Source: Aeromonas eucrenophila (GTDB lineage: Bacteria; Pseudomonadota; Gammaproteobacteria; Enterobacterales; Aeromonadaceae). Taken from it: a stretch of DNA of 64,000 nucleotides. Numbering within the stretch: the stretch's first letter is position 1; each line of letters opens with the position of its first letter. A model generated the notes under the pieces. That model was not told the DNA's origin and did not search any database. It saw only the letters and a list, made by a program, of their open reading frames with translations. Of the stretch, positions 38,685 to 47,893 are shown one piece after another. The stretch covers positions 188,520-252,519 of the forward strand of contig NZ_CDDF01000005.1 of NCBI RefSeq assembly GCF_000819865.1, given 5' to 3'. The translations under genes and the position numbers were made by a program.

Positions 38685-39458
38685 TTACAAACCGCGGGCG
38701 TTCAGCATATCCCGGTAGCGCTGGTGCAGCAGCTTGACTCGCTCCACATAGGCGCGGGTCTCCGCATAGGGCGGGATACCGCCGTGTTTCTGCACGGCGC
38801 CGGCGCCCGCGTTGTAGGCGGCGGTGGCCAGGGAGATGTTGCCGTCGTACTGCTTGAGCAGACCCGCCAGGTATTTCACCCCGCCGAAGATGTTCTGCTC
38901 CGCCAGCAGGGCGTTGCCGACCCCGAGCTCGCGGGCGGTGGCCGGCATCAACTGGGTCAGCCCCATGGCCCCCTTGCGGGATACGGCGAGGGGGTTGAAG
39001 GCGGATTCGGCGTGGATCAGCGCCCGGATAAGGGCGGGATCCACGCTGTAGGTCTTGGCCGCCGCCTTGATGGTACTGGCGTAGTCGTAGAGGAAGAGGC
39101 CAGTGGTGCGCCAGTTGACCTTGGAGGCGGGGTCGCAGGCGTAGCAGTCGTTGAACAGCAAGAGCTCGTAGTGGCCCTGCTCCGGCATCATGTCGGAGTA
39201 GCGGATGACCCCGTTCTTCTGCACCGACTTGTAGACCTGGATCTGGCGAGGCGCCGGAGCCGATGCCTTGGCCAGCTCAGGGGCGGGATCGGGGGCAGAG
39301 ACGGTGGCGGGCTCCGGCTTCGCCGTGACCACGGGTTTCACCGTGATGGTGGGGGGGGTCTCCGTCGTCAGGATCACCACTTCGGCCGGTGACGGCATCT
39401 GGCCCCAGACAGAGAGGGAAATCAAGGGAATGGCTCCCAGCAAGATCCATGCTTTCAA
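38685..39458 (-). CDS. Lytic transglycosylase (SLT family)
   Basis: The 257-residue protein has a hydrophobic N-terminus (MKAWILLGAIPLISLSVWG), a Pro/Ala/Thr-rich spacer (~21-70), a DUF4124-like segment (VYKSVQKNGVIRYSD near 74) and a C-terminal SLT/MltE-type domain. The catalytic Glu is in HAESAFNPLA, followed by SRKGAMGLTQLMP and AYNAGAGAVQKHGG. It should cleave the glycan strand of peptidoglycan in the periplasm. The start is TTG with AAGGAG 8 nt upstream; there is no lipobox. Two decayed copies of its 3' end lie directly downstream. Confidence 0.9.
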   Translation of the reverse strand: MKAWILLGAIPLISLSVWGQMPSPAEVVILTTETPPTITVKPVVTAKPEPATVSAPDPAPELAKASAPAPRQIQVYKSVQKNGVIRYSDMMPEQGHYELLLFNDCYACDPASKVNWRTTGLFLYDYASTIKAAAKTYSVDPALIRALIHAESAFNPLAVSRKGAMGLTQLMPATARELGVGNALLAEQNIFGGVKYLAGLLKQYDGNISLATAAYNAGAGAVQKHGGIPPYAETRAYVERVKLLHQRYRDMLNARGL

Positions 39459-39545
39459 CGGCTTGCTCCTTAAGCCTCGTTAGCCACGTTGAGTAAAGCA
39501 TCGGGGGCGGGGCAGAACAAGCTCGCCGTGAGGCGCGCCAGAAGA

Positions 39546-39579
39546 AAAGCCAAAAAGAGGAGGCCGCGCTCGGGCGGCC
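39546..39579 (-). terminator. Rho-independent terminator of the amylase gene
   Basis: On the minus strand GAGGCCG pairs with CGGCCTC and is followed by CCTCTTTTTGG. Confidence 0.75.
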
Positions 39580-39600
39580 TCACACATGCAGCTTGCCGAT

Positions 39601-40998
39601 TTATTCCTGCAACCAGAGCCGGGCACTGCGCGCCGGCATGGCGACCCGCACCCACTGGCTCTGCACATTGATGACGGCGTTTTGATCCAGCACGTCCTTG
39701 TAGTTGCGATACCAGTTCAGCTCGAACTTGGCGGTATCGAGCCAGTACTCCTGCTCGTAGTCACACTTGTTGACGCCAACCAGCCCCAGCTTGCCCCGCT
39801 TGAACAGCACGAAGCAGTCGCCGCTGCCGATGAGCTGCATGGGCTGCCCTTGCACCGCGTTGTGGAAGCGGATCATCCCCTTGAGATCGTTTCGCAGGTA
39901 GTAGTCCTGCCAGCGCAGACCGTCCTTGTCCTGGGTCTCGCCGTGATCCGAATAGACCAGGGGCGAGCCGCCATCCCGGCCGAGCAGATAGGCATAGGCC
40001 AGCTTCTCGTCGGTCTGGCTCAGGATCTGGTAGCGGAAACCGTCGTTGGTGGGAATATCGTGGGTGATGGCGAAGGTGACCGCCCGGTTGCCCGGCAGGG
40101 CCTGACCGTAGGCGCCGGGATCCGCCAGCTGGTTCATGCTGCCGCCATAGCCGAGCGCCCCGCGCAGGGAGGCGAACAGCGGGAAGTCATAGGCGCCCTG
40201 GCCGCTGTTGTCGAGATAAGGCTTGAGGAAGCGCTCGTAATCCGTGCTGCCGGCGCCCCCGGAGGTGATCACCTCCCCAAACACGTGCATGCCCTGCTTG
40301 ATCTCCGGGGTGAACACGGCATTGATCTGGTAATCGCTCATGTGCTTGACCGCATCGACCCGGAAACCCTTGATCCCCATCCCCTTGAGCGCCTTGAGAT
40401 AGGCCTGCTGCTGGCTCACCACCCAGTTGTTGGGGTCGAGATCCGGTAGCCCCTTGTCGCTGGCGCCGCCACACAGACGCCAATACTGGACGTGGCCGGG
40501 ATCACTCCAGTCGGTGATGCAGCCCTCTGGGTGGAAGTCCGAGGCCGACAGCAAGTTCTGCCCCAGGTCGCCAAACAGTCGTTGTCTACCGTAGTAATCT
40601 GGGTTGGTAGCGTATTGTCCTATCAACTCAGTACCGGGGTAGTTGAGGTCGCTGCGCTTCCAGCTCTCGTTGGCCATGTGGTTGAGCACCACATCCGCAT
40701 AGACGGCGATGCCGCGGGCCTGCATGGCGGCGATCAGCTGTTCGAGATCCTGCTTGTTGCCGAGGGGGTTGTCGACGAGCCGCAGATCCTGGGGCTGATA
40801 ACGGGCCCACCACTCGTTGCCGGAGGACTTGAGGGGCGGCGAGATCAGCACCTGCTTGTAGCCCGCCCCCTTGATGAGATCGGCCTTGGCGGTGACCTCG
40901 CTGTATTTCCAGTTGAAGGCGTGCAGTATGACGTCGGCTTGCGCCAGAGGGGCGATCAGCATGCCTGCGATCGCCAGTATTCCCGCTGTATTTTTCAT
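39601..40998 (-). CDS. amyA: Secreted alpha-amylase (GH13)
   Basis: The 465-residue protein has a signal peptide (cleavage AQA|DVILHAF near 21) and a (beta/alpha)8 GH13 domain. DVVLNH (102-107), GFRVDAVKHM with nucleophile D215, VFGEV with acid/base E242, and ITHDIP with D314 are all present. A C-terminal beta domain follows. It hydrolyses starch alpha-1,4 links and is exported. Length agrees with the A. hydrophila alpha-amylase as recalled. The frame extends to 41109, but the ATG at 40998 with AAGGACAG upstream gives a clean signal peptide. Confidence 0.95.
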   Translation of the reverse strand: MKNTAGILAIAGMLIAPLAQADVILHAFNWKYSEVTAKADLIKGAGYKQVLISPPLKSSGNEWWARYQPQDLRLVDNPLGNKQDLEQLIAAMQARGIAVYADVVLNHMANESWKRSDLNYPGTELIGQYATNPDYYGRQRLFGDLGQNLLSASDFHPEGCITDWSDPGHVQYWRLCGGASDKGLPDLDPNNWVVSQQQAYLKALKGMGIKGFRVDAVKHMSDYQINAVFTPEIKQGMHVFGEVITSGGAGSTDYERFLKPYLDNSGQGAYDFPLFASLRGALGYGGSMNQLADPGAYGQALPGNRAVTFAITHDIPTNDGFRYQILSQTDEKLAYAYLLGRDGGSPLVYSDHGETQDKDGLRWQDYYLRNDLKGMIRFHNAVQGQPMQLIGSGDCFVLFKRGKLGLVGVNKCDYEQEYWLDTAKFELNWYRNYKDVLDQNAVINVQSQWVRVAMPARSARLWLQE

Positions 40999-41016
40999 TA
41001 TTGTCTGTCCTTGTTT

Positions 41017-41036
41017 GGGTGCCCGAATGGGCACCC
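41017..41036 (-). promoter_or_regulatory. Perfect hairpin in the amylase leader
   Basis: On the minus strand GGGTGCCC, ATTC, GGGCACCC forms an 8-bp stem just upstream of the amyA RBS and 145 bp after the protease stop. It may stabilise the mRNA, affect initiation or weakly terminate readthrough from upstream. Confidence 0.5.
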
Positions 41037-41084
41037 AGAGCCTCACATCGGCCTCTGCAGGCGGCAATCCCGGCGTGGTCGTTT

Positions 41085-41100
41085 TGTGAGTAGATTCAAG
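41085..41100. promoter_or_regulatory. Weak candidate CRP site upstream of amyA
   Basis: TGTGA, six bases, then TCAAG matches 8 of 10 core positions of the CRP consensus. It lies about 90 bp upstream of the amyA start. Amylase genes are often catabolite-controlled. Confidence 0.3.
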
Positions 41101-41180
41101 GCGGATCATCAGGAGTTGTGACGGCTTGCATAAAACCGCCGAGGCCCCGGTATTACTGTCTTTGTTGTCACTTTGAAGGG

Positions 41181-42335
41181 CTAGTCCAGGCCATTGTTGT
41201 AGACCGGCTGCCAGGCGCAGAGGCGTTGGTTGTTGCGCGAGTTGTGCAGCCAGAAACGGTTGCAGTTGTCGTCGTAGTTGCTGGTGCCGACATTGATCCC
41301 GTAGCTGCTCAGGCGCACCCCTTGCAGGGACTGATAGACGCCGTTACGCAGCAGGGAGAAGTGCAGGTGCGGACCGGTGGAAGAGCCCCCCTCGCACAGG
41401 GCATCGTTGCGGTTGCTGGCATAGGTGCCGATGGGGCTGTCCGCCGCCACATAGTCGCCGCTGCGCACCGAGATGCCGCTCATGTGGTAGTAGTTGGTGG
41501 CCCAGCCGTTGGGGGCGGTGATCCTGAGCTGGCAGCGGGAGAAGACGGTGACGGTGCCGCTGTTGGCGGCGGTGACTGTGTAGGTGGCACCGCCCCAGCC
41601 CGGCCAGTCGTAGGAGACGTCGATGGAGGAGTAAGGGTAGCCGGAGCCACTGTGTGAGTGGGCGCCGTTGACCTTCCAGCTGTATCCCTGCCGCCAGGGC
41701 AGCTGGAATTGGCCGGTAGCCAGTTGGGATGGCGTATCGGCAACCGATGCCTTTGAGCGGGTCAGTGCATCGGGGCCAAACAGGGTCTGCCACTGTTCGG
41801 TCAGCTGTTGTTGCGCCGCCTTGTCGAGCAGGCTGGCCAGGGCAAGCCGATGAGCATCGCCGCGGGGAAGGGGGCTTTGCTTGGCTTGCTGCAACCGGGT
41901 TCTGGCCTGATAGAAGCGCTCCGACAACTGGCGGGCCATCAGCTCCAGCTGGTTATCAAATCCCTTCGCCTTGACCAGATTGGCAAAGGGCACCGCCATG
42001 GCCTGCTTCGACGGCGCCGAGATGAGTCGACTGCTTGCCTCCATCAGGGCCAGCAGCAACTGGGGATTGAGGCTGGTGATGCCGCTCCAGTGCAGGATGA
42101 TCTCCTCCTTGGGCAGCAGATGCGGCGCCTGCTGCAGCAGGAAATCGTGCAGATCGAAGGCCATGGCGGCCTCACCATAGACGAAGTGGGCCTCGTCCAG
42201 CGGCACCTCGGCGGTGTCAATCGCCCCGAGCTGCTGCTGGCTGAAGGAGCCGGGGACTAGGGGAGTGTGGATGTCGCCGGCCCAGGCGAGGGTAGGCAGC
42301 ATCAACATCAGTAAGGGGGACGTCGTCTTGAACAT
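41181..42335 (-). CDS. lasA: LasA-type M23 metalloprotease
   Basis: The 384-residue protein has a signal peptide (cleavage near AWAG|D), a propeptide (~21-205) and a mature domain close to Pseudomonas LasA (staphylolysin). The mature part begins near QLPWRQGYSWKVNGAHS. Zinc ligands are H226 (NGAHS), D239 (SSIDVS) and the HLH pair at H323/H325, with catalytic His in YYHMSG. Four cysteines fit the two LasA disulfides. It would cleave Gly-Gly bonds in elastin or staphylococcal peptidoglycan. The ATG at 42335 has AAGGAGAATGCC upstream; an in-frame longer start at 42383 is unlikely. Confidence 0.92.
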   Translation of the reverse strand: MFKTTSPLLMLMLPTLAWAGDIHTPLVPGSFSQQQLGAIDTAEVPLDEAHFVYGEAAMAFDLHDFLLQQAPHLLPKEEIILHWSGITSLNPQLLLALMEASSRLISAPSKQAMAVPFANLVKAKGFDNQLELMARQLSERFYQARTRLQQAKQSPLPRGDAHRLALASLLDKAAQQQLTEQWQTLFGPDALTRSKASVADTPSQLATGQFQLPWRQGYSWKVNGAHSHSGSGYPYSSIDVSYDWPGWGGATYTVTAANSGTVTVFSRCQLRITAPNGWATNYYHMSGISVRSGDYVAADSPIGTYASNRNDALCEGGSSTGPHLHFSLLRNGVYQSLQGVRLSSYGINVGTSNYDDNCNRFWLHNSRNNQRLCAWQPVYNNGLD

Positions 42336-42798
42336 GGCATTCTCCTTGTTCCTTGGCATGAGGTGCTGTGTAGGGGATCCCACAGGGCAACGGCAGCGCT
42401 GGGCTCTATCCAGGTCTATGTCCAGGACTCACCCTAGGCGGAAAAGCACAAATTGCTATTCGAATGGAGCTTTTTTATAGGGGCCAAGATTGGCAAGAAA
42501 TGTTAAATAAAATTTACACTGATAGCTTTCTGTTCTAGATCAGTACCTTGTGATCTAGTGTGTGGCATGGTTCCGTAAAGGGAGTAGGATCGGCGGGCTC
42601 ATTGAGCCTGTCTGATCCTGGCTCAGATTTGAGGACGAACTCAGTCGATAACCACCAGGCTATTGGCTTCTTTGTAAGTTAAAGGCATGTTATCTTGCTG
42701 TTGCTCCATTCTGGTCTGATCTGTTGATGGAGCCTGATGATGAGTCAAGCAGGGCCTCGGTGGCCAGGGGCGCAATGGGTACTACAGGCAGGCAGGCG
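42336..42798. other. Divergent promoter region between protease and acetyltransferase
   Basis: About 460 bp without a sure gene; the acetyltransferase may start as early as 42724. A+T-rich stretch near 42495-42560 includes TTGTGATCTAGTGTGTG, which is a CRP half-site only. Confidence 0.4.
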
Positions 42799-43239
42799 AT
42801 GGAGCTCAGGTTTGAAGAGTACTGTGATGCGGATCTGTCGCTGATCAGGGACTATTACGAGACGACATTTTCCCACTATGTGCCGGACTTGGCCGAGCGG
42901 ATCTTCGTGGTACGCGACGCCCACTGGCTGGTGGGTGCCGTGCGCTTGCGCGACGAGCAGGACTACTACCATCTGTGCGGCTTCCGGCTGCTGCCCCATT
43001 ATCAGTCACTGGGCCTGGGGTCACGCCTGCTGCAGCGTGCCTGCAGCGATCTGCTGGACAAACCCGTGGTTTGCCACGCGTTGCCGTTCGAAAAGCCGTT
43101 CTATCTCAAGGCGGGCTTCGCCCATCTCCCCCTGCACGAGCTGGAGGGTCCCCTTCATACCCTCTATGACCAGCAGCGCGAACAGGGTTACCAGATCGAG
43201 CTGCTGGTGCGTCAAGCGACGTCCACGATTTACAACTGA
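42799..43239 (+). CDS. GNAT family acetyltransferase
   Basis: The 146-residue protein has the GNAT fold. A beta4-beta5 acetyl-CoA-binding segment, FRLLPHYQSLGLGSRLLQRA, is near residues 67-86 (an R/Q-x-x-G-L-G motif variant), and FEKPFYLKAGF is the C-terminal loop near 103-113. It would acetylate an unknown amine in the cytoplasm. The start is uncertain: the frame is open from TTG 42724, an ATG lies at 42775 and another at 42799, the latter chosen from the domain start. It is convergent with the YceB-like gene, only 1 bp apart. Confidence 0.78.
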   Translation: MELRFEEYCDADLSLIRDYYETTFSHYVPDLAERIFVVRDAHWLVGAVRLRDEQDYYHLCGFRLLPHYQSLGLGSRLLQRACSDLLDKPVVCHALPFEKPFYLKAGFAHLPLHELEGPLHTLYDQQREQGYQIELLVRQATSTIYN

Positions 43240-43240
43240 C

Positions 43241-43783
43241 TCACTGGGGCTTGGTCAGCAGGTGGATCTTGCCCGGTGACAGCTCCAGCCCCAGCAGATT
43301 GTCCTTGAGCCAGGCCTGGTTCGGATCCTTGTCGTCGAGCTTGTAGACCGGCTGGGTCTCCAGCCGCTTCTCCATGCTCTGCAGCAGCATCCTCAGCATG
43401 AAACCAAACTTCTGCTCCGCCGCCGCCGGCTCCAGCTTGTAGTCAATCAGCTTCATGTTGTCGAGAAACAGGGCGCTCTGGGCCTTGTCGTAGCGTGGCC
43501 TGGCCTCATAGGTCATGTTCAGCAGCGCGTCGTACTCGGTCTGATCCGGCAGGGCTATCTTCAGCTTGCCCTTGCCAAACACCCTGGCGGTGTCCGGGCT
43601 CTGGCGGCCGATCTGGACATCGCTCTGCTCGAGCTGAACATGGGCCTTGATGATGCCGGGCAACTCCAGCTGTTTATCCACTTGCACCTGGGATTGCAGG
43701 TACTGATTTATCTGTTGCTCATTGATGTCATATGAGCCTTGACCTAGCATGGCCAGACTCAACAGCATAGATTGCAGGATCAT
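43241..43783 (-). CDS. YceB-like protein (DUF1439) without a lipobox
   Basis: The 180-residue protein aligns by recalled features with E. coli YceB: YDINEQQINQYLQ near residue 18, LPGIIKAHVQL near 41 and IGRQSPDTARVFGKGKL near 58, with the C-terminal ELSPGKIHLL. E. coli YceB is a lipoprotein; here the hydrophobic start (MILQSMLLSLAMLGQGS) has no cysteine, so it is probably a soluble periplasmic protein or the signal has drifted. Function is unknown. It is divergent from clsA, which begins 96 bp away. Confidence 0.75.
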   Translation of the reverse strand: MILQSMLLSLAMLGQGSYDINEQQINQYLQSQVQVDKQLELPGIIKAHVQLEQSDVQIGRQSPDTARVFGKGKLKIALPDQTEYDALLNMTYEARPRYDKAQSALFLDNMKLIDYKLEPAAAEQKFGFMLRMLLQSMEKRLETQPVYKLDDKDPNQAWLKDNLLGLELSPGKIHLLTKPQ

Positions 43784-43879
43784 GCTAACGACCTGATAGA
43801 ATGGGTTTGTTCTTCAGCATACCATTCTGGCTCTGTGGGGTCTGCCCACTCTATTTCACCATGACATCAAGGAGTCGCC

Positions 43880-45361
43880 TTGCTCGACGGTCTGGAATAC
43901 GACATTCAGTTGCTATTTTCTCGCTTTCTCGGCTGGTTGCTGCTCTTCTTCCACACCGTGATAGTGGCGGGGGTGTCGCTGCGGGTGGTGATGAAGCGGC
44001 GTCCCATCGGGGTGTCACTGGCCTGGCTGGCTCTCATCTATGCCATCCCCTTCGCCGGGGTCGGCTTCTACGTGCTGTTTGGCGAAATCAGGCTGGGCCG
44101 CAAGCGGGCCGAGCGGGCCCAGGCCATGTACCGGCCTTACGCCATCTGGATCCGCCAGCTGGCTCGGCTCTTCCCCCAGCACTGCTGCGAGGTGGGCAGC
44201 AAGGCGCGGCCGCTGCACGATCTCATCCAGGGGCGGCTGGCCATGCCCATGCTGTCCGGCAACCGGATGACGCTGTTGCACAAGCCGGATGCCATCTTGC
44301 AGGAGATAGTGCGCGACATCCGCCACTCTTCCCAATCCTGCTATCTGGAGTTCTACATCTGGCACCCTGGCGGGCACGCGGATGCGGTGGGCGAGGCGCT
44401 GATCGAGGTGGCGGCGCGCGGCGTGGATTGTCGTGTGCTGCTCGATTCCATCGGCAGCAAGGCCTTTTTCCGCTCGGCCTGGCCCAAGCGGCTGCGCAAG
44501 GCCGGGGTCAAGCTGGTGGAAGTGTTGCCGGTCGGTGCCTGGCGTATCCCGTTCCAGCGCCAGGACTTGCGCATGCACCGCAAGCTGGTGGTGATCGATG
44601 ACAAGGTCGGTTACACCGGCTCCATGAACATGGTGGATCCTCGCTTCTTCAAACAGGATGCGGGGGTCGGCCAGTGGGTCGACATCATGATCCGGGTGCA
44701 GGGGCCCGTGGTGCCGCTGATGTGGTCCACCTTCGTCTCGGATTGGGAGATGGAGACCGGCGAGCGGCTGCTCGACAGCCTGCAGCACGAGCCCGAAGCC
44801 TGGCCCCAGACCAACTATCGTGCCCAGCTCATTCCCTCAGGCCCCTTCGTCGGCGGCGACTGCATCCAGCAGAGCCTGCTGCTGGCCATCTATCAGGCGC
44901 GCCACCACCTGGTACTGACCACCCCCTATTTCGTGCCTGACGATCCGCTGGCGGCAGCGCTCTCCTCGGCGGCGGCCCGCGGTGTGCTGGTGCAACTGGT
45001 GTTGCCGGCACGCAACGATTCTCTGATGGCCAACCACGCCTGCAACTCCTTCATGGAGGAGCTGCTCGAGGCCGGGGTCGAGATCTATCGCTACGATGCC
45101 GGATTGTTGCACACCAAGAGCGTGCTGGTGGACGACGACTTCGCCCTGGTGGGCACGGTCAACCTCGACAGGCGCAGCCTCTGGCTCAACTTCGAGGTGA
45201 CCCTGCTCATCGACAATCCGGTGTTTGTCGCCGAGATGAATCAGCTGGTGCAGGGCTACATGCTGGAGGCGACCCCCATGTCGCTCGCCCAGTGGCGGGC
45301 CCGCCCCTGGTACAAGAAGCTGCTGGAGAACATCTTCTACCTGTTCAGCCCCTTGCTATAA
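43880..45361 (+). CDS. clsA: Cardiolipin synthase A
   Basis: The 493-residue protein has two N-terminal membrane helices (~12-60) and two phospholipase-D (HKD) motifs: HRKLVVIDDKVGYTGSMNM near residue 233 and HTKSVLVDDDFALVGTVNLD near 411. It joins two phosphatidylglycerol molecules to form cardiolipin. It keeps the E. coli ClsA ending (YLFSPLL vs FYFFSPLL). The start is a TTG with AAGGAG five nt upstream. A YdgA-like gene follows 110 bp downstream. Confidence 0.95.
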   Translation: MLDGLEYDIQLLFSRFLGWLLLFFHTVIVAGVSLRVVMKRRPIGVSLAWLALIYAIPFAGVGFYVLFGEIRLGRKRAERAQAMYRPYAIWIRQLARLFPQHCCEVGSKARPLHDLIQGRLAMPMLSGNRMTLLHKPDAILQEIVRDIRHSSQSCYLEFYIWHPGGHADAVGEALIEVAARGVDCRVLLDSIGSKAFFRSAWPKRLRKAGVKLVEVLPVGAWRIPFQRQDLRMHRKLVVIDDKVGYTGSMNMVDPRFFKQDAGVGQWVDIMIRVQGPVVPLMWSTFVSDWEMETGERLLDSLQHEPEAWPQTNYRAQLIPSGPFVGGDCIQQSLLLAIYQARHHLVLTTPYFVPDDPLAAALSSAAARGVLVQLVLPARNDSLMANHACNSFMEELLEAGVEIYRYDAGLLHTKSVLVDDDFALVGTVNLDRRSLWLNFEVTLLIDNPVFVAEMNQLVQGYMLEATPMSLAQWRARPWYKKLLENIFYLFSPLL

Positions 45362-45470
45362 AAACGCAGCAGTGAGTGCAGATAATGGATTCTGAGCCGG
45401 GAAGGTACTTGCCTGTGTCCCCGTCTGCCCCGTAGAGTGCGCCAATACGCCTTTAGAGAGTGAGATCAAG

Positions 45471-46739
45471 ATGAAAAAGAAAGTGGCCCTGGCCGTCGGT
45501 GCGGTAGTGGTGGCAGGTGGACTGGCCGCCTGCTGGTATACCGGACAAACCTTCGACCGGATCCTCGCCGAGGAGATCGCCAAGGTGAAACAGGGCAGTG
45601 GCGTCGAGCTCACCTGGACCCCAAGCAGCGAGAACCTGTTTACCCGTGACGGCGTGCTCAAGGTGGTGGTGACGCCACAGGCGCTGGCGAGCCTGGATCC
45701 CCAGTTGGCGGGGAGCGAGCCCATCGAGATGGATCTCAATAGCAGCAACCGCATCTTGCCGTTCTATATCAAGAGCCAGCTGCTGCTCGATACCGCCAAG
45801 GGGACGCTGGCCTCCGTCTTCACCGCCCTTGGCATGCAGCAGTGGCAACTTGGCCTCGAATCGGCAAGCAGCCTCCTGACCCAGAGTCAGAGCGCCCGCT
45901 TCTGGCTGAGCGACTTCAAGGTCAAGGAGGGGATGAACGAGGTAAGCTTCCTGCCCCTGAACGGCAGTTACAGCGGCGATCTGGATGGCAATGGCCACAT
46001 CACCTTCCAGTGGCAGGGAATCACCTTGCACGATGCCCAGAGCAAGATGGACATGGTGCTGGCGGATCTCAAGGGCAGCGCCGATGTGGCCGAGATCAGC
46101 GGCGTCTGGCTCTCGCCTCGCAGCGATGCGACCCTGTCCGCCTTCTCCCTGACGCTGCCGGAGAGCGCCAAGCTCTCCCTGCAGGGGCTGACCAGTTCGA
46201 CCCAGTTGGCGGGTGACGATGCCCAGACCCTCTCCAGCCGTTATCAGATGAAGGTGGCGACCCTCAATCTGGAGAACGAGGGCGACAAGCTGGCGCTGAC
46301 CCAGGGCAATCTGGATCTGTCGTTGAAGGGGCTGGATCTGGAAGGCTATCAGACGCTGCAGGCGGCCAGTGGTCAGCGGGTGGACGAGGCGGCTATCCAG
46401 CAGGCGCTGGACAAGATGCTGCAACGGGGCGCCACGCTGGAGCTGACGGATCTCAGTGCCCAGCTCAATGGTGAACCGGTCAGCGTGAAAGGGGAGGCCA
46501 AGCTGGCACCGACCTCGCTGGAGCAGTTGATGGGGAGCGAAGAGGGGATGCAGGCCTTGTCCGGGCTGCTCCATGCCAGCCTCGGCGACAAGCTGGGCAA
46601 GGCCGTTCCACAACTGGCGCCCATGTTGGCGCAGTTTACCGCCGAGGGTTATCTGAAGGCGGAGCAGGAACGGCTCAATGCCGAGTTCAAACTCGAGAAG
46701 GGCATGGCGACCATCAACGGTCTGGCGCTGCACGAGTGA
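45471..46739 (+). CDS. YdgA family protein (DUF945)
   Basis: The 422-residue protein has one N-terminal hydrophobic segment (~4-22, VALAVGAVVVAGGLAACWYTG) and an extended periplasmic beta-rich domain of DUF945 type (YdgA/YihF in E. coli). The motif WYTGQTFDRILAEEIAKV near 18 is family-like. Function is unknown, perhaps as a periplasmic autotransporter-like or AsmA-like bridge; this is weak inference. GAGATCAAG lies before the ATG. A terminator follows directly. Confidence 0.8.
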   Translation: MKKKVALAVGAVVVAGGLAACWYTGQTFDRILAEEIAKVKQGSGVELTWTPSSENLFTRDGVLKVVVTPQALASLDPQLAGSEPIEMDLNSSNRILPFYIKSQLLLDTAKGTLASVFTALGMQQWQLGLESASSLLTQSQSARFWLSDFKVKEGMNEVSFLPLNGSYSGDLDGNGHITFQWQGITLHDAQSKMDMVLADLKGSADVAEISGVWLSPRSDATLSAFSLTLPESAKLSLQGLTSSTQLAGDDAQTLSSRYQMKVATLNLENEGDKLALTQGNLDLSLKGLDLEGYQTLQAASGQRVDEAAIQQALDKMLQRGATLELTDLSAQLNGEPVSVKGEAKLAPTSLEQLMGSEEGMQALSGLLHASLGDKLGKAVPQLAPMLAQFTAEGYLKAEQERLNAEFKLEKGMATINGLALHE

Positions 46740-46751
46740 ATTCAGACAGAT

Positions 46752-46781
46752 AAAAAAGGCTCCCTCGGGAGCCTTTTTTAT
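46752..46781. terminator. Bidirectional terminator between ydgA-like and purU genes
   Basis: AAAAAAGGCTCCC pairs with GGGAGCCTTTTTT between convergent genes. Confidence 0.92.
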
Positions 46782-46806
46782 GGGTGTCGTGCTGGCGACT
46801 ACGGCC

Positions 46807-47652
46807 TTACTTGAACACCACCGTCTTGTTGCCATAGACGAAGACGCGCTCGTTCAGGATCAGCTCCAGTGCCCGGCTCAGCACGGACTTCTCCACATCC
46901 CGGCCCGCCTTGGCCATGTCGTCGGCGCTGAAGGTGTGGCCGACGTGGATCACGTCCTGCTCTATGATGGGACCTTCATCCAGATCGTCGGTCACGAAGT
47001 GCGCCGTGGCGCCGATCAACTTGACCCCGCGATCGAATGCTTGACGATAGGGGCGGGCACCGATGAAGGCGGGCAGGAAGGAGTGGTGGATGTTGATGAG
47101 CTTGCGCGGATAGGCTTCCACGAAGCTCGGGGTCAGCACCCGCATGTACTTGGCCAGGATCACGTAGTCGGGCTCATAGCCATCGATGAGGGCACGCACC
47201 TGCTCCTCGTGCTCGGTCCGGCTCAGGTTCTCATGGCTCACGCCGTGGAAGGGAATGTCAAACTTGCCGGTCAGCTCGGCGAGGGTGTCGTAGTTGCCGA
47301 TCACCGCCACTATGTCCATGTCCAGCGCGCCGGCGTAATTCTTCATCAGGATGTCGCCGAGGCAGTGGGTCTCCTTGGTCACCAGGATGACGATCCGCTT
47401 CTTGCCCGCCTTGACCAGTCGGCGCTGGGCGCCAGCCGGCAGGGCATCGTCGAGATCCGCCAGCAGGGTCTCGTCGTTGAAGCGACCCTCCAGCTCGGTG
47501 CGCATGAAGAAACGGCCATTCTCGTGGTCGACGAACTCATCGTTCTTGTTGATGTTGAGCTGGTGCTTGTAGCAGATGTTGGTGATCTTGGCGATGAGGC
47601 CCTTGGCGTCGGGGCAATCCGTCAGCAGTATTTTCTTTTCCATCTCTGTCAT
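46807..47652 (-). CDS. purU: Formyltetrahydrofolate deformylase
   Basis: The 281-residue protein has an N-terminal ACT domain (~6-85; GLIAKITNICYKHQLNI) and a C-terminal formyl-transferase-type domain (~90-281) with INIHHSFLPAFIGARPY and DLDEGPIIEQD. It hydrolyses 10-formyl-THF to formate and THF, supplying formate for purine synthesis (PurT) and balancing one-carbon pools. Length is as in E. coli PurU (280). A second in-frame ATG lies nine bases later (47643). It is divergent from the FMN riboswitch and ribB. Confidence 0.95.
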   Translation of the reverse strand: MTEMEKKILLTDCPDAKGLIAKITNICYKHQLNINKNDEFVDHENGRFFMRTELEGRFNDETLLADLDDALPAGAQRRLVKAGKKRIVILVTKETHCLGDILMKNYAGALDMDIVAVIGNYDTLAELTGKFDIPFHGVSHENLSRTEHEEQVRALIDGYEPDYVILAKYMRVLTPSFVEAYPRKLINIHHSFLPAFIGARPYRQAFDRGVKLIGATAHFVTDDLDEGPIIEQDVIHVGHTFSADDMAKAGRDVEKSVLSRALELILNERVFVYGNKTVVFK

Positions 47653-47893
47653 GATTCCGTTTGTGGTGTTGGCGCCTGAGTCTGTGCAGGTCGCGTTTTT
47701 TCTGGCCTGTGGTCAGGCGCGTTATTTTTCGGGTACTTTTCTCGGCAATATGCCACAAACAAAATCAGAAAAGACAGCGCGCCGTGCGCCCTTGCTGCAA
47801 GCTGACCGCAACGAAGGCAGGCTGAACCCGCCCTGTCGCTGATGGTTTTTAGGCTGGTATCCCGCGCTTTTTTTCTTTACGCTGTCTGCGCTT

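Noticed and set aside
42548..42564. Possible CRP site before the acetyltransferase
   Set aside because: Only the left half (TGTGA) matches; the right half reads GTGTG.
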